A stretch of DNA of 64,000 nt, from assembly GCF_025380365.1 (NCBI RefSeq), contig NZ_JAOCQF010000002.1, positions 18,846 through 82,845 of the forward strand. The letters run 5' to 3'. Within the stretch, counting starts at the first letter, position 1. Each line of letters starts with the position of its first letter. Under the pieces are notes generated by a model. The model was not told the origin of the DNA, searched no databases, and was given only the letters and a program-made list of their open reading frames with translations. The translations under genes were made by a program, and so were the position numbers. The DNA is from Albidovulum sediminis. Its GTDB lineage: Bacteria; Pseudomonadota; Alphaproteobacteria; Rhodobacterales; Rhodobacteraceae. This document shows positions 9,379-18,808 of the stretch, in pieces.

Positions 9379-10767
9379 ATGACCCAGACCTGCCCCTCCG
9401 GCGCCACCCTTGCCGAGGCCGAAGCCTTTCTCGAAGCTCATCCAGAGATCGAGGCCTTCGACATCGTTCTGCACGATTCCAACGGGATCGGGCGCGGCAA
9501 GATCATCCGCCGGCACGAACTTCTGTCGGTCTACAAGTCCGGGCGCCACATGCCGATCTCGATCCTGGGGCTCGACATCTGCGGCGAGGATGTGCACGAA
9601 ACCGGGCTGATCTGGGACCAGGGCGACGGCGACCTGCGCGCCTGGCCGATCCCCGGCACGCTGAAGCCGCTTCACAACACCACGCCGCCGCGGGGCGAGG
9701 TGTTCCTGTCGCTTTACGAGCTGGACGGCAAGCCGATGACCTCGGACCCGCGCCATGCGCTGCAACGTCAGGTCGATCTTCTGGCGGCCGAGGGGCTGAA
9801 GCCCGCCGCCGCGTTCGAGCTTGAGTTCTTCCTGCTGGCCAACGACCGCGGCCCGGACGGCAAGGTGCAGCCCGCGCGCGACGTGCTCGACGGCCGCCAT
9901 TCCCGCAAGACCGAGGTCTATTCGGTCGATCACCTGCACGGGATGCTGCCGCTGTTTTCGGATGTCTACGCGGCGGCCGAAAAGGCGGGCATCAAGGCGG
10001 AAACGCTGATTTCCGAATATGCGCCGGGTCAGTATGAGCTGACCCTGCATTACCGCGAGGACGTGATGCAGGCGGCCGACGACCTGATCCGGCTCAAGCG
10101 GATCGTCCGCGCGCAGGCGCGGGCGCACGGGGTGACGGCGTGCTTCATGGCCAAGCCGGTCGAGGAATATGCCGGGTCCGGCATGCATTTCCACGTCTCG
10201 CTGCAAGATGAAACGGGCCGCAATGTCTTTGCCGAAAAGGACGAGGGCAAGTGGACCGAGACGATCCTGCACGCGCTGGGCGGCATGCGGGACACGATGG
10301 CTGAATCCATGCTGGTCTTTGCGCCGCACGCCAATTCCTGGCGCCGCTTCGCGAACCAGAGCTATGCTCCGGTCTCGACCAACTGGGGCGTCAACAACCG
10401 CTCGGTCGCGCTGCGCATTCCGGCGGGCGACGTGCGTGCGCGCCGGATCGAACACCGGCCATCGGGTGTGGACGCCAACCCCTATCTGGTCGCGACGACG
10501 GTTCTGGCCGCGATCCGTCACGGCCTGCGGAACCGGATCGACCCCGGCCCGGAAACCACCGGAAACGGCTACGCCGACGACGATGGCGACGCGATGCCGC
10601 GCGACTGGCGGACCGCGATCGAGGCGGCGAAGCGCTCGGCCTTCCTCAAGGATGCGCTGGGCGAGGACATGCACCGCACCTTCACGGCGGTGAAGGCGGC
10701 GGAATACGCGCGCGTCAACCGCACCGTGTCGGAACTGGACTTCGACCTCTACCTGCACACTGTCTGA
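9379..10767 (+). CDS. Glutamine synthetase family ligase (gamma-glutamylpolyamine synthetase-like)
   Basis: A 462-residue member of the glutamine synthetase superfamily. It has the metal-binding glutamates in AAFELEFFL (about 147-155), the GSGMHFHVSL loop (about 264-273) and the phosphate-binding NNRSVALRIP region. The N-terminal DSNGIGRGKI motif and the pairing with a transaminase resemble PuuA-type enzymes, which ligate glutamate to an amine before transamination or oxidation. That makes amine or polyamine catabolism the best guess, but biosynthetic glutamine synthetase is excluded only by overall sequence type. It starts eight bases after the aminotransferase stop and ends at a strong terminator. 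Confidence 0.82.
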   Translation: MTQTCPSGATLAEAEAFLEAHPEIEAFDIVLHDSNGIGRGKIIRRHELLSVYKSGRHMPISILGLDICGEDVHETGLIWDQGDGDLRAWPIPGTLKPLHNTTPPRGEVFLSLYELDGKPMTSDPRHALQRQVDLLAAEGLKPAAAFELEFFLLANDRGPDGKVQPARDVLDGRHSRKTEVYSVDHLHGMLPLFSDVYAAAEKAGIKAETLISEYAPGQYELTLHYREDVMQAADDLIRLKRIVRAQARAHGVTACFMAKPVEEYAGSGMHFHVSLQDETGRNVFAEKDEGKWTETILHALGGMRDTMAESMLVFAPHANSWRRFANQSYAPVSTNWGVNNRSVALRIPAGDVRARRIEHRPSGVDANPYLVATTVLAAIRHGLRNRIDPGPETTGNGYADDDGDAMPRDWRTAIEAAKRSAFLKDALGEDMHRTFTAVKAAEYARVNRTVSELDFDLYLHTV

Positions 10768-10785
10768 GCGGGGGGCAAGAAACGG

Positions 10786-10819
10786 AACAAGGCCCGCTTC
10801 GCAGGAAGCGGGCCTTGTT
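10786..10819. terminator. Strong 14-bp hairpin between convergent genes
   Basis: AACAAGGCCCGCTT and its exact complement AAGCGGGCCTTGTT are separated by CGCAGG. The A/T ends make it usable in both directions, for the ligase gene on the left and the IalB gene on the right. Confidence 0.88.
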
Positions 10820-10837
10820 GATCCGTGTCCGCCGGGA

Positions 10838-11380
10838 TCAGTTCGCGCAGCGCTTGGCGGCCTCGTCCACCGTCGCCGTGAAGCCGGTCAGGGAGAAGGT
10901 GTCCTGCGTCTGCGTACCGCGGCCGGAGCGCGCCTTGACGACCGCCTTCGATCCGGCCTTCATCGCCGCGATGATCTGCGCGTCCACCTCGGCGCTGGGC
11001 GACCATGCCACCTCGGGGTCGGTCGCGCTGTTCAGGAAAAGCTCGAACGTCTTTCCGTCGACCTCGAGCGTGGGTGAGGATCCTTCGGCAAAGGGATAGC
11101 CGCCGGAAAAGGAAATCTCCCCGCTTGCCGCACCCGGATTGAAGGTCACGAACAGCAGGATGTCACCCCTGCGCACCGAAACCGGCTGGCCATCCTTGGT
11201 GTTCACCGTCTCGACCGGGGCCGACACGCTCCAGCACTGCTTAGGACTGTCGGAAACGTAGAAGCTCCAGTCCCCGTTTGCCGCTACCCGGCTGTTCGCG
11301 TCCTGCGCGCTGGCCGCGCCCGCCATCATCGTCGCTGCCGCCACGCACAGGCCGCCAAGCGTTCTTGCCATCGTGTTCAC
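10838..11380 (-). CDS. IalB-family secreted protein
   Basis: An exported protein of 180 residues with a signal peptide (hydrophobic GLCVAAATMMAG, cleavage near ASA-QD). The mature part resembles the invasion-associated locus B family: a DWSFYV strand followed by a PKQCW cysteine, and a second cysteine close to the C terminus (KRCAN), presumably a disulfide pair. The family is widespread in free-living alphaproteobacteria; a general periplasmic role is likely and no invasion function should be assumed. GTG at 11380 is preferred because AGGAGG lies six bases upstream; ATG three codons later is the alternative. Confidence 0.8.
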   Translation of the reverse strand: MNTMARTLGGLCVAAATMMAGAASAQDANSRVAANGDWSFYVSDSPKQCWSVSAPVETVNTKDGQPVSVRRGDILLFVTFNPGAASGEISFSGGYPFAEGSSPTLEVDGKTFELFLNSATDPEVAWSPSAEVDAQIIAAMKAGSKAVVKARSGRGTQTQDTFSLTGFTATVDEAAKRCAN

Positions 11381-11474
11381 GTTTCGCCTCCTGCAGGCTC
11401 TGTTCCGCACCGCACGGCGCACTGTTCCTGCGCCTTTGCCGTGGCGGATGCCATTTCAACCCGATATGACAGCC

Positions 11475-11483
11475 TTAGCGCAA
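11475..11483. promoter_or_regulatory. TTAGCGCAA operator-like site
   Basis: TTAGCGCAA matches the core of the second direct repeat upstream of pckA (15734-15742) and is close to the TTAGCGCTAA palindrome reported for LacI-family central-carbon regulators (CceR/PckR type). It lies between the divergent IalB and asparaginase genes, 55 bases before the asparaginase start. The rest of 11381-11537 holds no gene. Confidence 0.35.
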
Positions 11484-11537
11484 TCCGGTCCAAGTCGCAA
11501 AGGGCCGTTGGCAGTTTTTCGCTGAGGGGAAAGTGGG

Positions 11538-12533
11538 ATGAAGGCAGTTCCGATGGTAGAGTTCTGGCGCGGCGGACTGCTGGAGAGCCTGCACCACGGC
11601 CATGCAGTCGTCTGCGACGCCACCGGCGCGATCGTCGAGGCCTGGGGTGACGCGGATGCGGTTATCTTCCCGCGGTCGTCGTGCAAGATGCTTCAGGCGC
11701 TGCCGCTGGTCGAAAGCGGCGCGGCCGACGCACTGGGGGTGGGGCCGTCGCGGCTGGCGCTGTCCTGTGCCAGCCATCAGGCGGCGGCGGTGCATACCGA
11801 CCTTGTCACCCGCTGGCTGGGCGATCTGGGCCTTGGCGACGACGACCTGCGCTGCGGGCCGCAGATGCCGCGCGATGCCGAGGCGATGAAGGAGGTGCTC
11901 TGCAAGGGCGAAAGCCCCTGCCGCATCCACAACAACTGCTCGGGCAAGCATTCGGGTTTCCTGACGCTGACCCGCCATCTGAGGGCGGGGCCGGACTATC
12001 ACCTTGTCGACCATCCGGTGCAGGTCGCGGTCCGGCAGGCGTTCGAGGAGGTGACGGGCGTCGCTTCGCCCGGATACGGGATCGACGGCTGTTCGGCCCC
12101 GAACTTCGCGACGACCGTGCACGGACTTGCCCGCGCCATGGCGTTCTACGCTGCCGCGGGGGACCGTTCCGACACCCGTTCGCGGGCGGCGGCGCGTCTG
12201 GTGGCGGCGATGACGGCGTTTCCCGAACTCGTCGCGGGCGAGGGGCGCGCATGCACCAACCTGATGCGCGCCATGGGTGGCAAGGTCGCGGTCAAGACCG
12301 GGGCCGAGGCGGTCTTTGTCGCGATCCTGCCCGAGCAGCGGATGGGGATCGCGCTGAAGATCCTCGACGGGGCGGAACGCGCGTCCGAGGCGGCGATCGT
12401 CGCCCTCCTCATCCGGCTTGACGCGCTCGATCCCGGCCATCCGGTCGTCAAGCGCTACCTGACCGGGCCGCTGACCAACTACGCGGGCCTCGCGGTCGGA
12501 GAACGGCGCATTGCGCCCGGCTTTGCCGACTGA
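11538..12533 (+). CDS. ansA: Asparaginase, Rhizobium etli AnsA type
   Basis: Hydrolyses asparagine to aspartate and ammonia. The protein (331 residues) belongs to the rhizobial asparaginase family, unrelated to the bacterial type I/II enzymes. It keeps the serine-lysine SxxK motif of that family (SSCK, Ser47 and Lys50). It also has the Cys-x-x-Lys of NNCSGKHSG and the Cys of GIDGCSAPN, which bind zinc in the R. etli enzyme. The ATG at 11538 follows a purine-rich stretch (GAGGGGAAAGTGGG). A hairpin terminator follows the gene. It stands alone, with no transporter beside it. Confidence 0.87.
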   Translation: MKAVPMVEFWRGGLLESLHHGHAVVCDATGAIVEAWGDADAVIFPRSSCKMLQALPLVESGAADALGVGPSRLALSCASHQAAAVHTDLVTRWLGDLGLGDDDLRCGPQMPRDAEAMKEVLCKGESPCRIHNNCSGKHSGFLTLTRHLRAGPDYHLVDHPVQVAVRQAFEEVTGVASPGYGIDGCSAPNFATTVHGLARAMAFYAAAGDRSDTRSRAAARLVAAMTAFPELVAGEGRACTNLMRAMGGKVAVKTGAEAVFVAILPEQRMGIALKILDGAERASEAAIVALLIRLDALDPGHPVVKRYLTGPLTNYAGLAVGERRIAPGFAD

Positions 12534-12545
12534 CAAGACGTGACA

Positions 12546-12576
12546 GGGGCGGCCTGTCCACCGGACACACCGCCCC
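12546..12576. terminator. Hairpin between convergent genes
   Basis: GGGGCGG pairs with CCGCCCC, with an inner TGTCC-ACC-GGACA stem. It sits 13 bases after the asparaginase stop and 22 bases from the end of the convergent NfeD gene. No long T tract follows. Confidence 0.65.
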
Positions 12577-12597
12577 CGAAACTATCAAGGCCAACGC

Positions 12598-12873
12598 TCA
12601 GTTGTCGTTGATGTCCTTTTCCCAGATCTTCACCTTGCCGTGCCTGCGGGCAAAGATGGCGCGGAGCGCTGCCCAGCAGGCCAGCGACGCAAGGGCGAAG
12701 GCCAGGAGCAGCGCCGACAGCGACCCGCCCAGCATGCCGGCCCAAAGGCCGATCCCCACCACGACCGCACCGCATGCGAAGCCGAGAAAGATGAAACCGG
12801 GCAGGGCCACCTCGATGATTGCCAGCACGACGCCGGCGGTGAACCACACCCACCATTCCTGCCACAAGGCCAT
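12598..12873 (-). CDS. NfeD-family small membrane protein
   Basis: The short (91-residue) NfeD type, without a protease domain, has hydrophobic segments at about 10-28, 32-50 and 52-72 and a charged C-terminal tail. Such proteins are commonly encoded beside an SPFH-domain protein and are thought to act with it in membrane-domain organisation. The start ATG overlaps the SPFH stop codon by one base (TGATG), so the two are translationally coupled. Confidence 0.85.
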   Translation of the reverse strand: MALWQEWWVWFTAGVVLAIIEVALPGFIFLGFACGAVVVGIGLWAGMLGGSLSALLLAFALASLACWAALRAIFARRHGKVKIWEKDINDN

Positions 12874-13754
12874 CAGAGTCGTCCTTTCAGCATCTTGAAC
12901 GCGTCACCGAAGGCGTCCAGCGCCTGCGCCGGCACGATCACCGTCTGCTTGCCTGCACCCTGGCCGACCGCGGTCAGGGCCTCGACCTGCTTCAGCGCCA
13001 CCTGATACTGCGCCGCCTCGAGCCCGTTCTGCTTGATCGCCTCGGCGATCACGCCGGTCGCATAGGCCTCGGCATCGGCAAGGATGCGGCGCGCCTTGCT
13101 TTCCTGTTCGGCCGCGTAAAGCTCCGCATCGGCGTTGAGTTCGACGGCCCGCTTCTTGCCCTCCGCCTCGGTCACCTGCGCCCGGCGCGCCCGTTCGGCG
13201 TTCAGCTGTTGCAGCATCGCGGCGCGCGTCGCCTCGTCGAGGTTGACGTCCAGGATTTCGGCGCGCGTCACCTCGATCCCCCAGTCGTCGACCATGACCG
13301 CGACCTGTTCGCGCACCTTGTGGATCAGGTCGGCGCGGTTCGACTGCACTTGGTCAAGCTCCAGCTTGCCTATCTCGCTGCGCACGATCCCTGCCACCGT
13401 GGTGGCGATGGCCGCGTCCACGTCGCGGATGCGGTAGACGGTCTTTTCCGGCTCCGTGATGCGGTAGAAGACCGAGGTTTCCACCTTGACCAGCACGTTG
13501 TCCGAGGTGATCGCATCCTGATGCGCGTTCGGCAGTTGCCGTTCGAGGACGGAGATCTTGTGCGCGATCCGGTCGAGGAAGGGCACGATGAAGTTGATGC
13601 CGGGGCCCAGAACCGCGCGCAGCCGCCCGAAGCGTTCGACCACATGCTTTTCGGACTGCGGCACGATCCGCACACCAAGGAAGATGCAAAGGATGATAAA
13701 GGCCGCAATGGCCAGAAAAACGGCGTTGCCGCCGATGAGATCGTCCGCGCGCAT
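12873..13754 (-). CDS. SPFH/stomatin-family membrane protein (QmcA-like)
   Basis: A 293-residue stomatin/prohibitin homologue. One N-terminal transmembrane helix (about 10-28) is followed by the SPFH domain, beginning VPQSEKHVVERFGRL. A long coiled-coil region follows (LNAERARRAQVTEAEGKKRA and on), then an Ala/Gln-rich C terminus. The class forms large membrane-bound oligomers that organise membrane microdomains or modulate proteases such as FtsH. The ATG at 13754 has GGAGGATCAGGA just before it. It forms an operon with the NfeD gene downstream. Confidence 0.9.
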   Translation of the reverse strand: MRADDLIGGNAVFLAIAAFIILCIFLGVRIVPQSEKHVVERFGRLRAVLGPGINFIVPFLDRIAHKISVLERQLPNAHQDAITSDNVLVKVETSVFYRITEPEKTVYRIRDVDAAIATTVAGIVRSEIGKLELDQVQSNRADLIHKVREQVAVMVDDWGIEVTRAEILDVNLDEATRAAMLQQLNAERARRAQVTEAEGKKRAVELNADAELYAAEQESKARRILADAEAYATGVIAEAIKQNGLEAAQYQVALKQVEALTAVGQGAGKQTVIVPAQALDAFGDAFKMLKGRL

Positions 13755-13921
13755 TCCTGATCCTCCACAATGTGTTCCGGTTGAATATGCCCGTCTCACA
13801 GGGGCGTGAAAAGACGTGATTGGGGGGAAAGCGCGGAGGGCGGTCCCCCGTGGAAGCGTTTTGACGATCACGCCCGCTGCGCGGCATGGGTGTTCCAGAC
13901 GGGTGAGGCAGCCAAAGCGAA

Positions 13922-13946
13922 AAGGGCCGCGCATGGCGCGGCCCTT
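13922..13946 (-). terminator. Rho-independent terminator of pckA
   Basis: An 11-bp stem (AAGGGCCGCGC with its exact complement) and a three-base loop, followed on the minus strand by TTTTCGCTTT. It lies 20 bases after the pckA stop. Confidence 0.88.
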
Positions 13947-13966
13947 CGTGCGGTTACCTTGCTGGC

Positions 13967-15565
13967 TCAGCCGATCGCGGCGGCCTTCACCTCGGCGTCG
14001 ATGTAGGGGACGTACTGAGCGAAGTTGTTCGCGAACATGCCGACAAGCTTGCGCGCCTGCGCCTCGTAGGCGGCGGCGTCCGCCCAGGTCCGGCGCGGGT
14101 CGAGCAGGGTCGCGTCGACCCCCGGCACGGCGACGGGCACATCGAATCCGAAATTCGGGTCCTTGCGGAACTCGACGGCGTTCAGCGACCCGTCAAGTGC
14201 TGCGGTCAGCAGCGCGCGCGTCGCCCGGATCGGCATGCGCCGGCCGGTGCCGTAGGCGCCGCCCGTCCAACCGGTGTTGACCAGCCAGCAGGTCGCGCCG
14301 TGCCGCGCGATCTGATCCTGCAGCAGCTTGCCGTAGACTTCCGGGCGCCGCGGCATGAAGGGCGCGCCGAAGCAGGTGGAGAAGGTGGGAAGCGGCTCGA
14401 CAACCCCCACCTCGGTGCCCGGCGTCTTCGAGGTGAAGCCCGAAAGGAAATGGTACATCGCCTGCGCCGGCGTCAGCCGCGCGATCGGCGGCAGCACCCC
14501 GTAGGCGTCGCAGGTCAGCATGATCACGTTCTTCGGATGCCCGCCAAGCCCCGTGTGCGAGGCGTTGGAGATATACTCCAGCGGGTAGGCACAGCGCATG
14601 TTGTCGGTGATCGAATTGTCCTCGAAATCAATCTCGAACGTCTCCGGATCGAAGATCATGTTCTCGATCACGGTGCCGAACTTCTCGGTCGTGGCGTGAA
14701 TCTCCGGCTCCGCCTCGGCCGACAGGTTGATCGTCTTGGCATAGCAGCCGCCTTCGAAGTTGAAGGTGCCGCGATCCGACCAGCCGTGTTCGTCGTCCCC
14801 GATCAGCGTGCGCGACGGGTCGGCCGAAAGCGTGGTCTTGCCGGTGCCCGAAAGGCCGAAGAACACCGCGGTATCGTCCGGATTTCCGATCGCGTGGTTG
14901 GCCGAGCAGTGCATCGACATCACGCCCTTGCCGGGCAGGATGTAGTTCAGGAGCGTGAAGACAGACTTCTTGTTCTCGCCCGCGTACGCAGTGTTTCCGA
15001 TCAGGATCAGCTTCTTGTCGAAGTTGAGCGCGATCACCGTCTCGGACCGGCAGCCGTGACGCTCGGGGTCGGCCTTGAACGAGGGGCAGTTGATGATGGT
15101 GAATTCGGGGATGAAGTCGTCCAGTTCGTCCCGCGTCGGGCGGCGCAGCAGATGGCGGATGAAGAGCCCATGCCAGGCCAGTTCCGTCACCACGCGCACG
15201 TCCAGCCGGTGTTCGGGGTCGGCACCGCCGAACAGGTCCTGAACGAAATAATCGCGCCCCTTCATGTGCGCGATCATGTCCTCATGCAGCCGGTCGAACG
15301 CCTCAGGCGACATCGGCTTGTTGTTGTCCCACCAGATCGTGTCCTCGACCGACGGGGTGCGGACAACGAACTTGTCCTTGGGGGAACGGCCGGTGTGCTT
15401 GCCGGTGGTGACAAGGAACGTCCCACCCTTGCCCAGCGTGCCCTCGCCACGTTTCAGCGCCGCCTCGATCAGCGCGGGCTCCAACAGGTTGTAATAGACA
15501 GAGCCGAGCCCCGCGATACCTTGATCTTCCAATCGGTGCGAGGGGTTTACCCGTCCTGTCGTCAT
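13967..15565 (-). CDS. pckA: Phosphoenolpyruvate carboxykinase (ATP)
   Basis: Converts oxaloacetate and ATP to phosphoenolpyruvate, the entry step of gluconeogenesis from organic acids. The 532-residue sequence has the kinase-1 P-loop GLSGTGKTT at residues 237-245, the [12 protein letters not shown] substrate motif at 55-66, and SADP just after the P-loop. This is the ATP-dependent class. ATG at 15565 follows AGGAGCGACAG. It is divergent from chvI, an association also known in rhizobia, where pckA lies next to chvI-chvG. Two phased TTAGCGC repeats upstream suggest repression by a LacI-family carbon regulator. Confidence 0.97.
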   Translation of the reverse strand: MTTGRVNPSHRLEDQGIAGLGSVYYNLLEPALIEAALKRGEGTLGKGGTFLVTTGKHTGRSPKDKFVVRTPSVEDTIWWDNNKPMSPEAFDRLHEDMIAHMKGRDYFVQDLFGGADPEHRLDVRVVTELAWHGLFIRHLLRRPTRDELDDFIPEFTIINCPSFKADPERHGCRSETVIALNFDKKLILIGNTAYAGENKKSVFTLLNYILPGKGVMSMHCSANHAIGNPDDTAVFFGLSGTGKTTLSADPSRTLIGDDEHGWSDRGTFNFEGGCYAKTINLSAEAEPEIHATTEKFGTVIENMIFDPETFEIDFEDNSITDNMRCAYPLEYISNASHTGLGGHPKNVIMLTCDAYGVLPPIARLTPAQAMYHFLSGFTSKTPGTEVGVVEPLPTFSTCFGAPFMPRRPEVYGKLLQDQIARHGATCWLVNTGWTGGAYGTGRRMPIRATRALLTAALDGSLNAVEFRKDPNFGFDVPVAVPGVDATLLDPRRTWADAAAYEAQARKLVGMFANNFAQYVPYIDAEVKAAAIG

Positions 15566-15945
15566 CTGTCGCTCCTGGTGCCGGCTTGCGGCGTCTGATC
15601 GTCCCAGCAGGCGCGCCCGGGCCGTTTCCGGCAGCGCGCGCCGGGCCTGCCGCGGCCCGGCAAGGCCCCTATAACACGAGCTTGAAAGCAGGAACCAGAA
15701 GCCACACAAGTCGTTAGCGCCACCATCCGAACTTTAGCGCAACCACGCGCGCAAGCCCGCCGAGATCGTCGCGATTGCTTCCAAAAGTGCGGCAATTCGG
15801 CAAGGGTTCCCTGAAATTTCCTGCTGCCAGAGGCGCCGGACCGGCTGATTCGCAGTTAGAGGTTGATTCAGCCCCCCGGAAATCGGAACATGTGGCAAAA
15901 TATCGGCAACCCATGCCGACCCGAGCAGTACGAAGGAACCAGTGC
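15566..15945. other. pckA-chvI divergent intergenic region
   Basis: A 380-base gap without a credible gene. It holds the promoters of pckA (leftward) and chvI (rightward). The visible structure is a pair of 14-base direct repeats at 15712-15745, described separately, and an AT-richer patch near 15780-15830. I could not place a convincing -35/-10 pair for either gene. Confidence 0.6.
15712..15745. promoter_or_regulatory. Two phased TTAGCGC direct repeats upstream of pckA
   Basis: CGTTAGCGCCACCA (15712-15725) and CTTTAGCGCAACCA (15732-15745) are direct repeats with a 20-base period, about two helical turns. Each holds TTAGCGC, half of the TTAGCGCTAA palindrome reported for the CceR/PckR LacI-family regulators of central carbon genes. 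They lie about 150-180 bases upstream of pckA. Confidence 0.5.
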
Positions 15946-16647
15946 ATGTCCAGGATCGCGTTGGTCGACGATGACAGGAACATCCTGACGTCCGTGTCGA
16001 TGACGCTCGAAGCCGAAGGGTTCGAGGTCGAAACCTATAACGACGGGCAATCCGCGCTTGACGCCTTCAACAAGCGCATGCCGGACATGGCCGTCCTTGA
16101 CATCAAGATGCCACGCATGGACGGCATGGACCTGCTGCAGCGGCTGCGGCAGAAGACCTCCATGCCGATCATCTTCCTGACCTCCAAGGACGACGAGATC
16201 GACGAGGTTCTGGGTCTTCGCATGGGCGCGGACGACTATGTGAAGAAACCGTTCTCGCAGCGCCTTCTGGTCGAGCGCATCCGCGCGCTGCTGCGCCGTC
16301 AGGAGGCGATCGCCACCGGTGAGGTCGCGACGACGGAAGAAACCAAGATCATGACGCGCGGATCGCTGACCATGGATCCACTGCGCCATTCGGTCAGCTG
16401 GAAGGGGCGCGATGTCGCCCTGACCGTCACGGAGTTCCTGCTCCTGCAGGCGCTTGCCCAGAGGCCCGGCTTCGTGAAAAGCCGCGATCAGCTGATGGAT
16501 GTCGCCTACGACGATCAGGTCTATGTCGACGACCGCACGATTGACAGCCACATCAAGCGTCTGCGCAAGAAGATGCGCATGGTGGACGACGATTTCTCCG
16601 CCATCGAGACGCTTTACGGTATCGGTTATCGATACAACGAAGAATGA
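15946..16647 (+). CDS. chvI: Response regulator ChvI (OmpR family)
   Basis: DNA-binding response regulator of the ChvG/ChvI envelope-stress and acid-response system of alphaproteobacteria. The 233 residues comprise a receiver domain with Asp8-Asp10, phospho-acceptor Asp52 (VLDIKMP) and Lys in VKKPFS, then a C-terminal winged-helix domain ending YGIGYRY. ATG at 15946 has AAGGA eight bases upstream; in-frame ATG at 15913 lacks a comparable site. Its stop overlaps the chvG start (ATGA). Confidence 0.95.
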   Translation: MSRIALVDDDRNILTSVSMTLEAEGFEVETYNDGQSALDAFNKRMPDMAVLDIKMPRMDGMDLLQRLRQKTSMPIIFLTSKDDEIDEVLGLRMGADDYVKKPFSQRLLVERIRALLRRQEAIATGEVATTEETKIMTRGSLTMDPLRHSVSWKGRDVALTVTEFLLLQALAQRPGFVKSRDQLMDVAYDDQVYVDDRTIDSHIKRLRKKMRMVDDDFSAIETLYGIGYRYNEE

Positions 16648-18377
16648 GCTTTGCAGAGAGGTTCCGCTTTCTCGACAAACGAAAGCCGGCAAGTCGCGCC
16701 GACGTCGTTCTGGGCGAGGATTGGGTCTCTCCTGATGGCATCCTCGACCAGGAACTTCGTGCCGGACGCGAACGCCGCGGTCTGATTTCGCTCAATCGCT
16801 CGCCGCTGGCGCGCAAGATCATCATCTTCAACCTGCTGGCCATGGTCGTTCTGGTGGCGGGTGTGCTTTACCTGAACCCGTTCCGCGACAGCCTTGCGAT
16901 CCAGCGCGAGGCGGGCCTGGTGTCCGAGGCACAGCTCATCGCCGATGTGTTCGAGGTGCAGGTGCCGCTGTCGGGGCCGGTGAATCTGGCGACTTCCGAC
17001 GGCATCGACGCCAGGGCTACACTTGCCGGGCTGGAAATTCCTCCGGGGGTCGAGCTTTTCGTCTTCGATCTGACCGGCGCTCCGCTTGCCAGCACGCTCG
17101 GCGCCGCGCGCCCCGAGCCGGAGGTCGTGGCCGGCTTCAAGGACGACCGCCGCCCGACGATCATCACCGACTTTCTCAACGGTGTCTGGGAAACCATCTC
17201 CTCGCTCCTGTCCTTCCGTGACGGGATCGAGGATGTCGTTCCGATTCAGGATCTTGCCCGGGAACTCGTTCCCGACGCGCTTGCCGGTGAAACGCTGATC
17301 ACCACGGCCCTCGACACCTCGGGAGAGACGATCTTTGCCGTCGCCACCCCGATCCGGCGCGGCGATACGGTGATCGGTGTCGTCGCCCTCGCTTCCGCCG
17401 CAAGCGAGATCGACCGGCTTGTCCGGGTCGAGCGGGAACAGATACTCGAGATGTTCTTCGTCGCGGTCGTGGTGTCGGTCGGGCTCAGCCTGCTTCTGGC
17501 CTCGACCATCGCGAACCCGCTTGCCGATCTTGCCGCGGCTGCCGAACTGGGGCGCGACAAGAACGCACGCCGGCTCAATCCCGGTCGCGTGCGCATTCCC
17601 GACCTGACCGCGCGCCCCGACGAGATCGGGCGCCTGTCGGGCGCGATGCGCGGCATGGTGACCGCCCTTTACGACCGGATCGAGTCGAACGAACAGTTCG
17701 CCGCCGACGTCGCGCACGAGATCAAGAACCCGCTCGCCTCGCTGCGCTCCGCGGTCGGAACGCTGCGGCTGGCCAAGCGTGACGATCAGCGCGAAAAGCT
17801 CCTGGACGTGATCGACCACGACGTGCGCCGTCTGGACCGTCTGGTCAGCGACATCTCCAACGCCTCGCGACTCGACAGCGAACTGGTGAAGGAAGAGGAA
17901 GAGGTTTTTGACCTGATCAAGACGCTCCGCGGCATCACGCAGTATTTCGCCGAGGAAGCCCGCGCGAAGGGCATCGACTTCATCACCGACCTGCCGGCGG
18001 ATGCGGTCATGACCACCGGGCTCGAGGCGCGGCTGGCGCAGGTCTTCGTCAACCTCGTCTCGAACGCGCTCTCCTTCTGCGAAAAGGATGATGCGGTCCG
18101 CGTCTGGGCACGCAAGCGCGAGAACCGGGTTCTGGTGGTGGTAGAGGATACCGGCCCCGGCATCCCGGACCAGGCGCTCCAGAAGATCTTCAAGCGCTTC
18201 TACTCGGAGCGGCCGCCGGGTCAGTTCGGCAACCACTCCGGCCTTGGCCTTGCCATCTCGCGCCAGATCGTCGAGGCGCACGGCGGCGTCATCTGGGCCG
18301 AGAACATACGGACCGCCGACGCCGACATGACCTCTCCGCCCCTAGGCGCGCGCTTCGTCGTGGGCCTGCCGCTGTGA
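16644..18377 (+). CDS. chvG: Sensor histidine kinase ChvG
   Basis: Membrane sensor kinase partner of ChvI. This 577-residue protein has a cytoplasmic lead of about 55 residues, a first membrane helix at about 56-76, a periplasmic sensor region to about 265, a second helix at about 270-292, and a HAMP linker. The H-box His358 lies in [13 protein letters not shown]. The N box ([11 protein letters not shown]), G1 (DTGPGIP) and G2 (GLGLAIS) are all intact, so the kinase should be active. It overlaps chvI at its start and hprK at its end by four bases. Confidence 0.95.
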   Translation: MSFAERFRFLDKRKPASRADVVLGEDWVSPDGILDQELRAGRERRGLISLNRSPLARKIIIFNLLAMVVLVAGVLYLNPFRDSLAIQREAGLVSEAQLIADVFEVQVPLSGPVNLATSDGIDARATLAGLEIPPGVELFVFDLTGAPLASTLGAARPEPEVVAGFKDDRRPTIITDFLNGVWETISSLLSFRDGIEDVVPIQDLARELVPDALAGETLITTALDTSGETIFAVATPIRRGDTVIGVVALASAASEIDRLVRVEREQILEMFFVAVVVSVGLSLLLASTIANPLADLAAAAELGRDKNARRLNPGRVRIPDLTARPDEIGRLSGAMRGMVTALYDRIESNEQFAADVAHEIKNPLASLRSAVGTLRLAKRDDQREKLLDVIDHDVRRLDRLVSDISNASRLDSELVKEEEEVFDLIKTLRGITQYFAEEARAKGIDFITDLPADAVMTTGLEARLAQVFVNLVSNALSFCEKDDAVRVWARKRENRVLVVVEDTGPGIPDQALQKIFKRFYSERPPGQFGNHSGLGLAISRQIVEAHGGVIWAENIRTADADMTSPPLGARFVVGLPL

Positions 18378-18808
18378 CCCGGAGGGTCGACACGCCCCTG
18401 ATCCTTCACGCGGCCTGTGTCTGCCTCGGGCATCGGGGGGTGCTGATCCTCGGGCCGTCGGGGTCGGGGAAATCCGCGCTGGCGCTGCAACTGATGGCCC
18501 ACGGCTGCACCCTTGTCGCCGATGACGGCGTTGAGATCCTGGAACGGGACGGGGCGTGCATCGCACGCGCGCCCGCCACCCTTCGCGGCATGATCGAGGC
18601 GCGAGGCGTCGGGCTTCTGTCCGCCGAGACTACGGAGGCCGCAGTGATCGTGCTTGCCGTCGACTTGGCGGCGACCGAAACCGAACGCCTGCCACCCTGG
18701 CGGGAGACAACGATCTCCGGGCATATCGTTCCGCTTGTTCACAGAGTCGAGAGCGGGCATTTTCCTGCCGCCATCCTGCAATATCTCAGGGCCGGACGAC
18801 GCGCATGA
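18374..18808 (+). CDS. hprK: HPr kinase/phosphorylase, short alphaproteobacterial form
   Basis: Phosphorylates HPr on Ser46. At 144 residues it is only the catalytic C-terminal domain; the N-terminal domain of the roughly 310-residue firmicute enzyme is absent, as is usual in alphaproteobacteria. The P-loop GPSGSGKS is at residues 27-34, followed by LVADDGVEI. The GTG start overlaps the chvG stop (GTGA), and the stop overlaps rapZ (ATGA). The HPr target is encoded three genes downstream with Ser46 intact. Confidence 0.92.
   Translation: MTRRVDTPLILHAACVCLGHRGVLILGPSGSGKSALALQLMAHGCTLVADDGVEILERDGACIARAPATLRGMIEARGVGLLSAETTEAAVIVLAVDLAATETERLPPWRETTISGHIVPLVHRVESGHFPAAILQYLRAGRRA

Noticed and set aside
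11381-11537. A tRNA gene in this or other short gaps
   Set aside because: I looked for the GTTCGA-type T-loop with matching acceptor arms in the gaps and found no cloverleaf I could defend; a covariance search would settle it.
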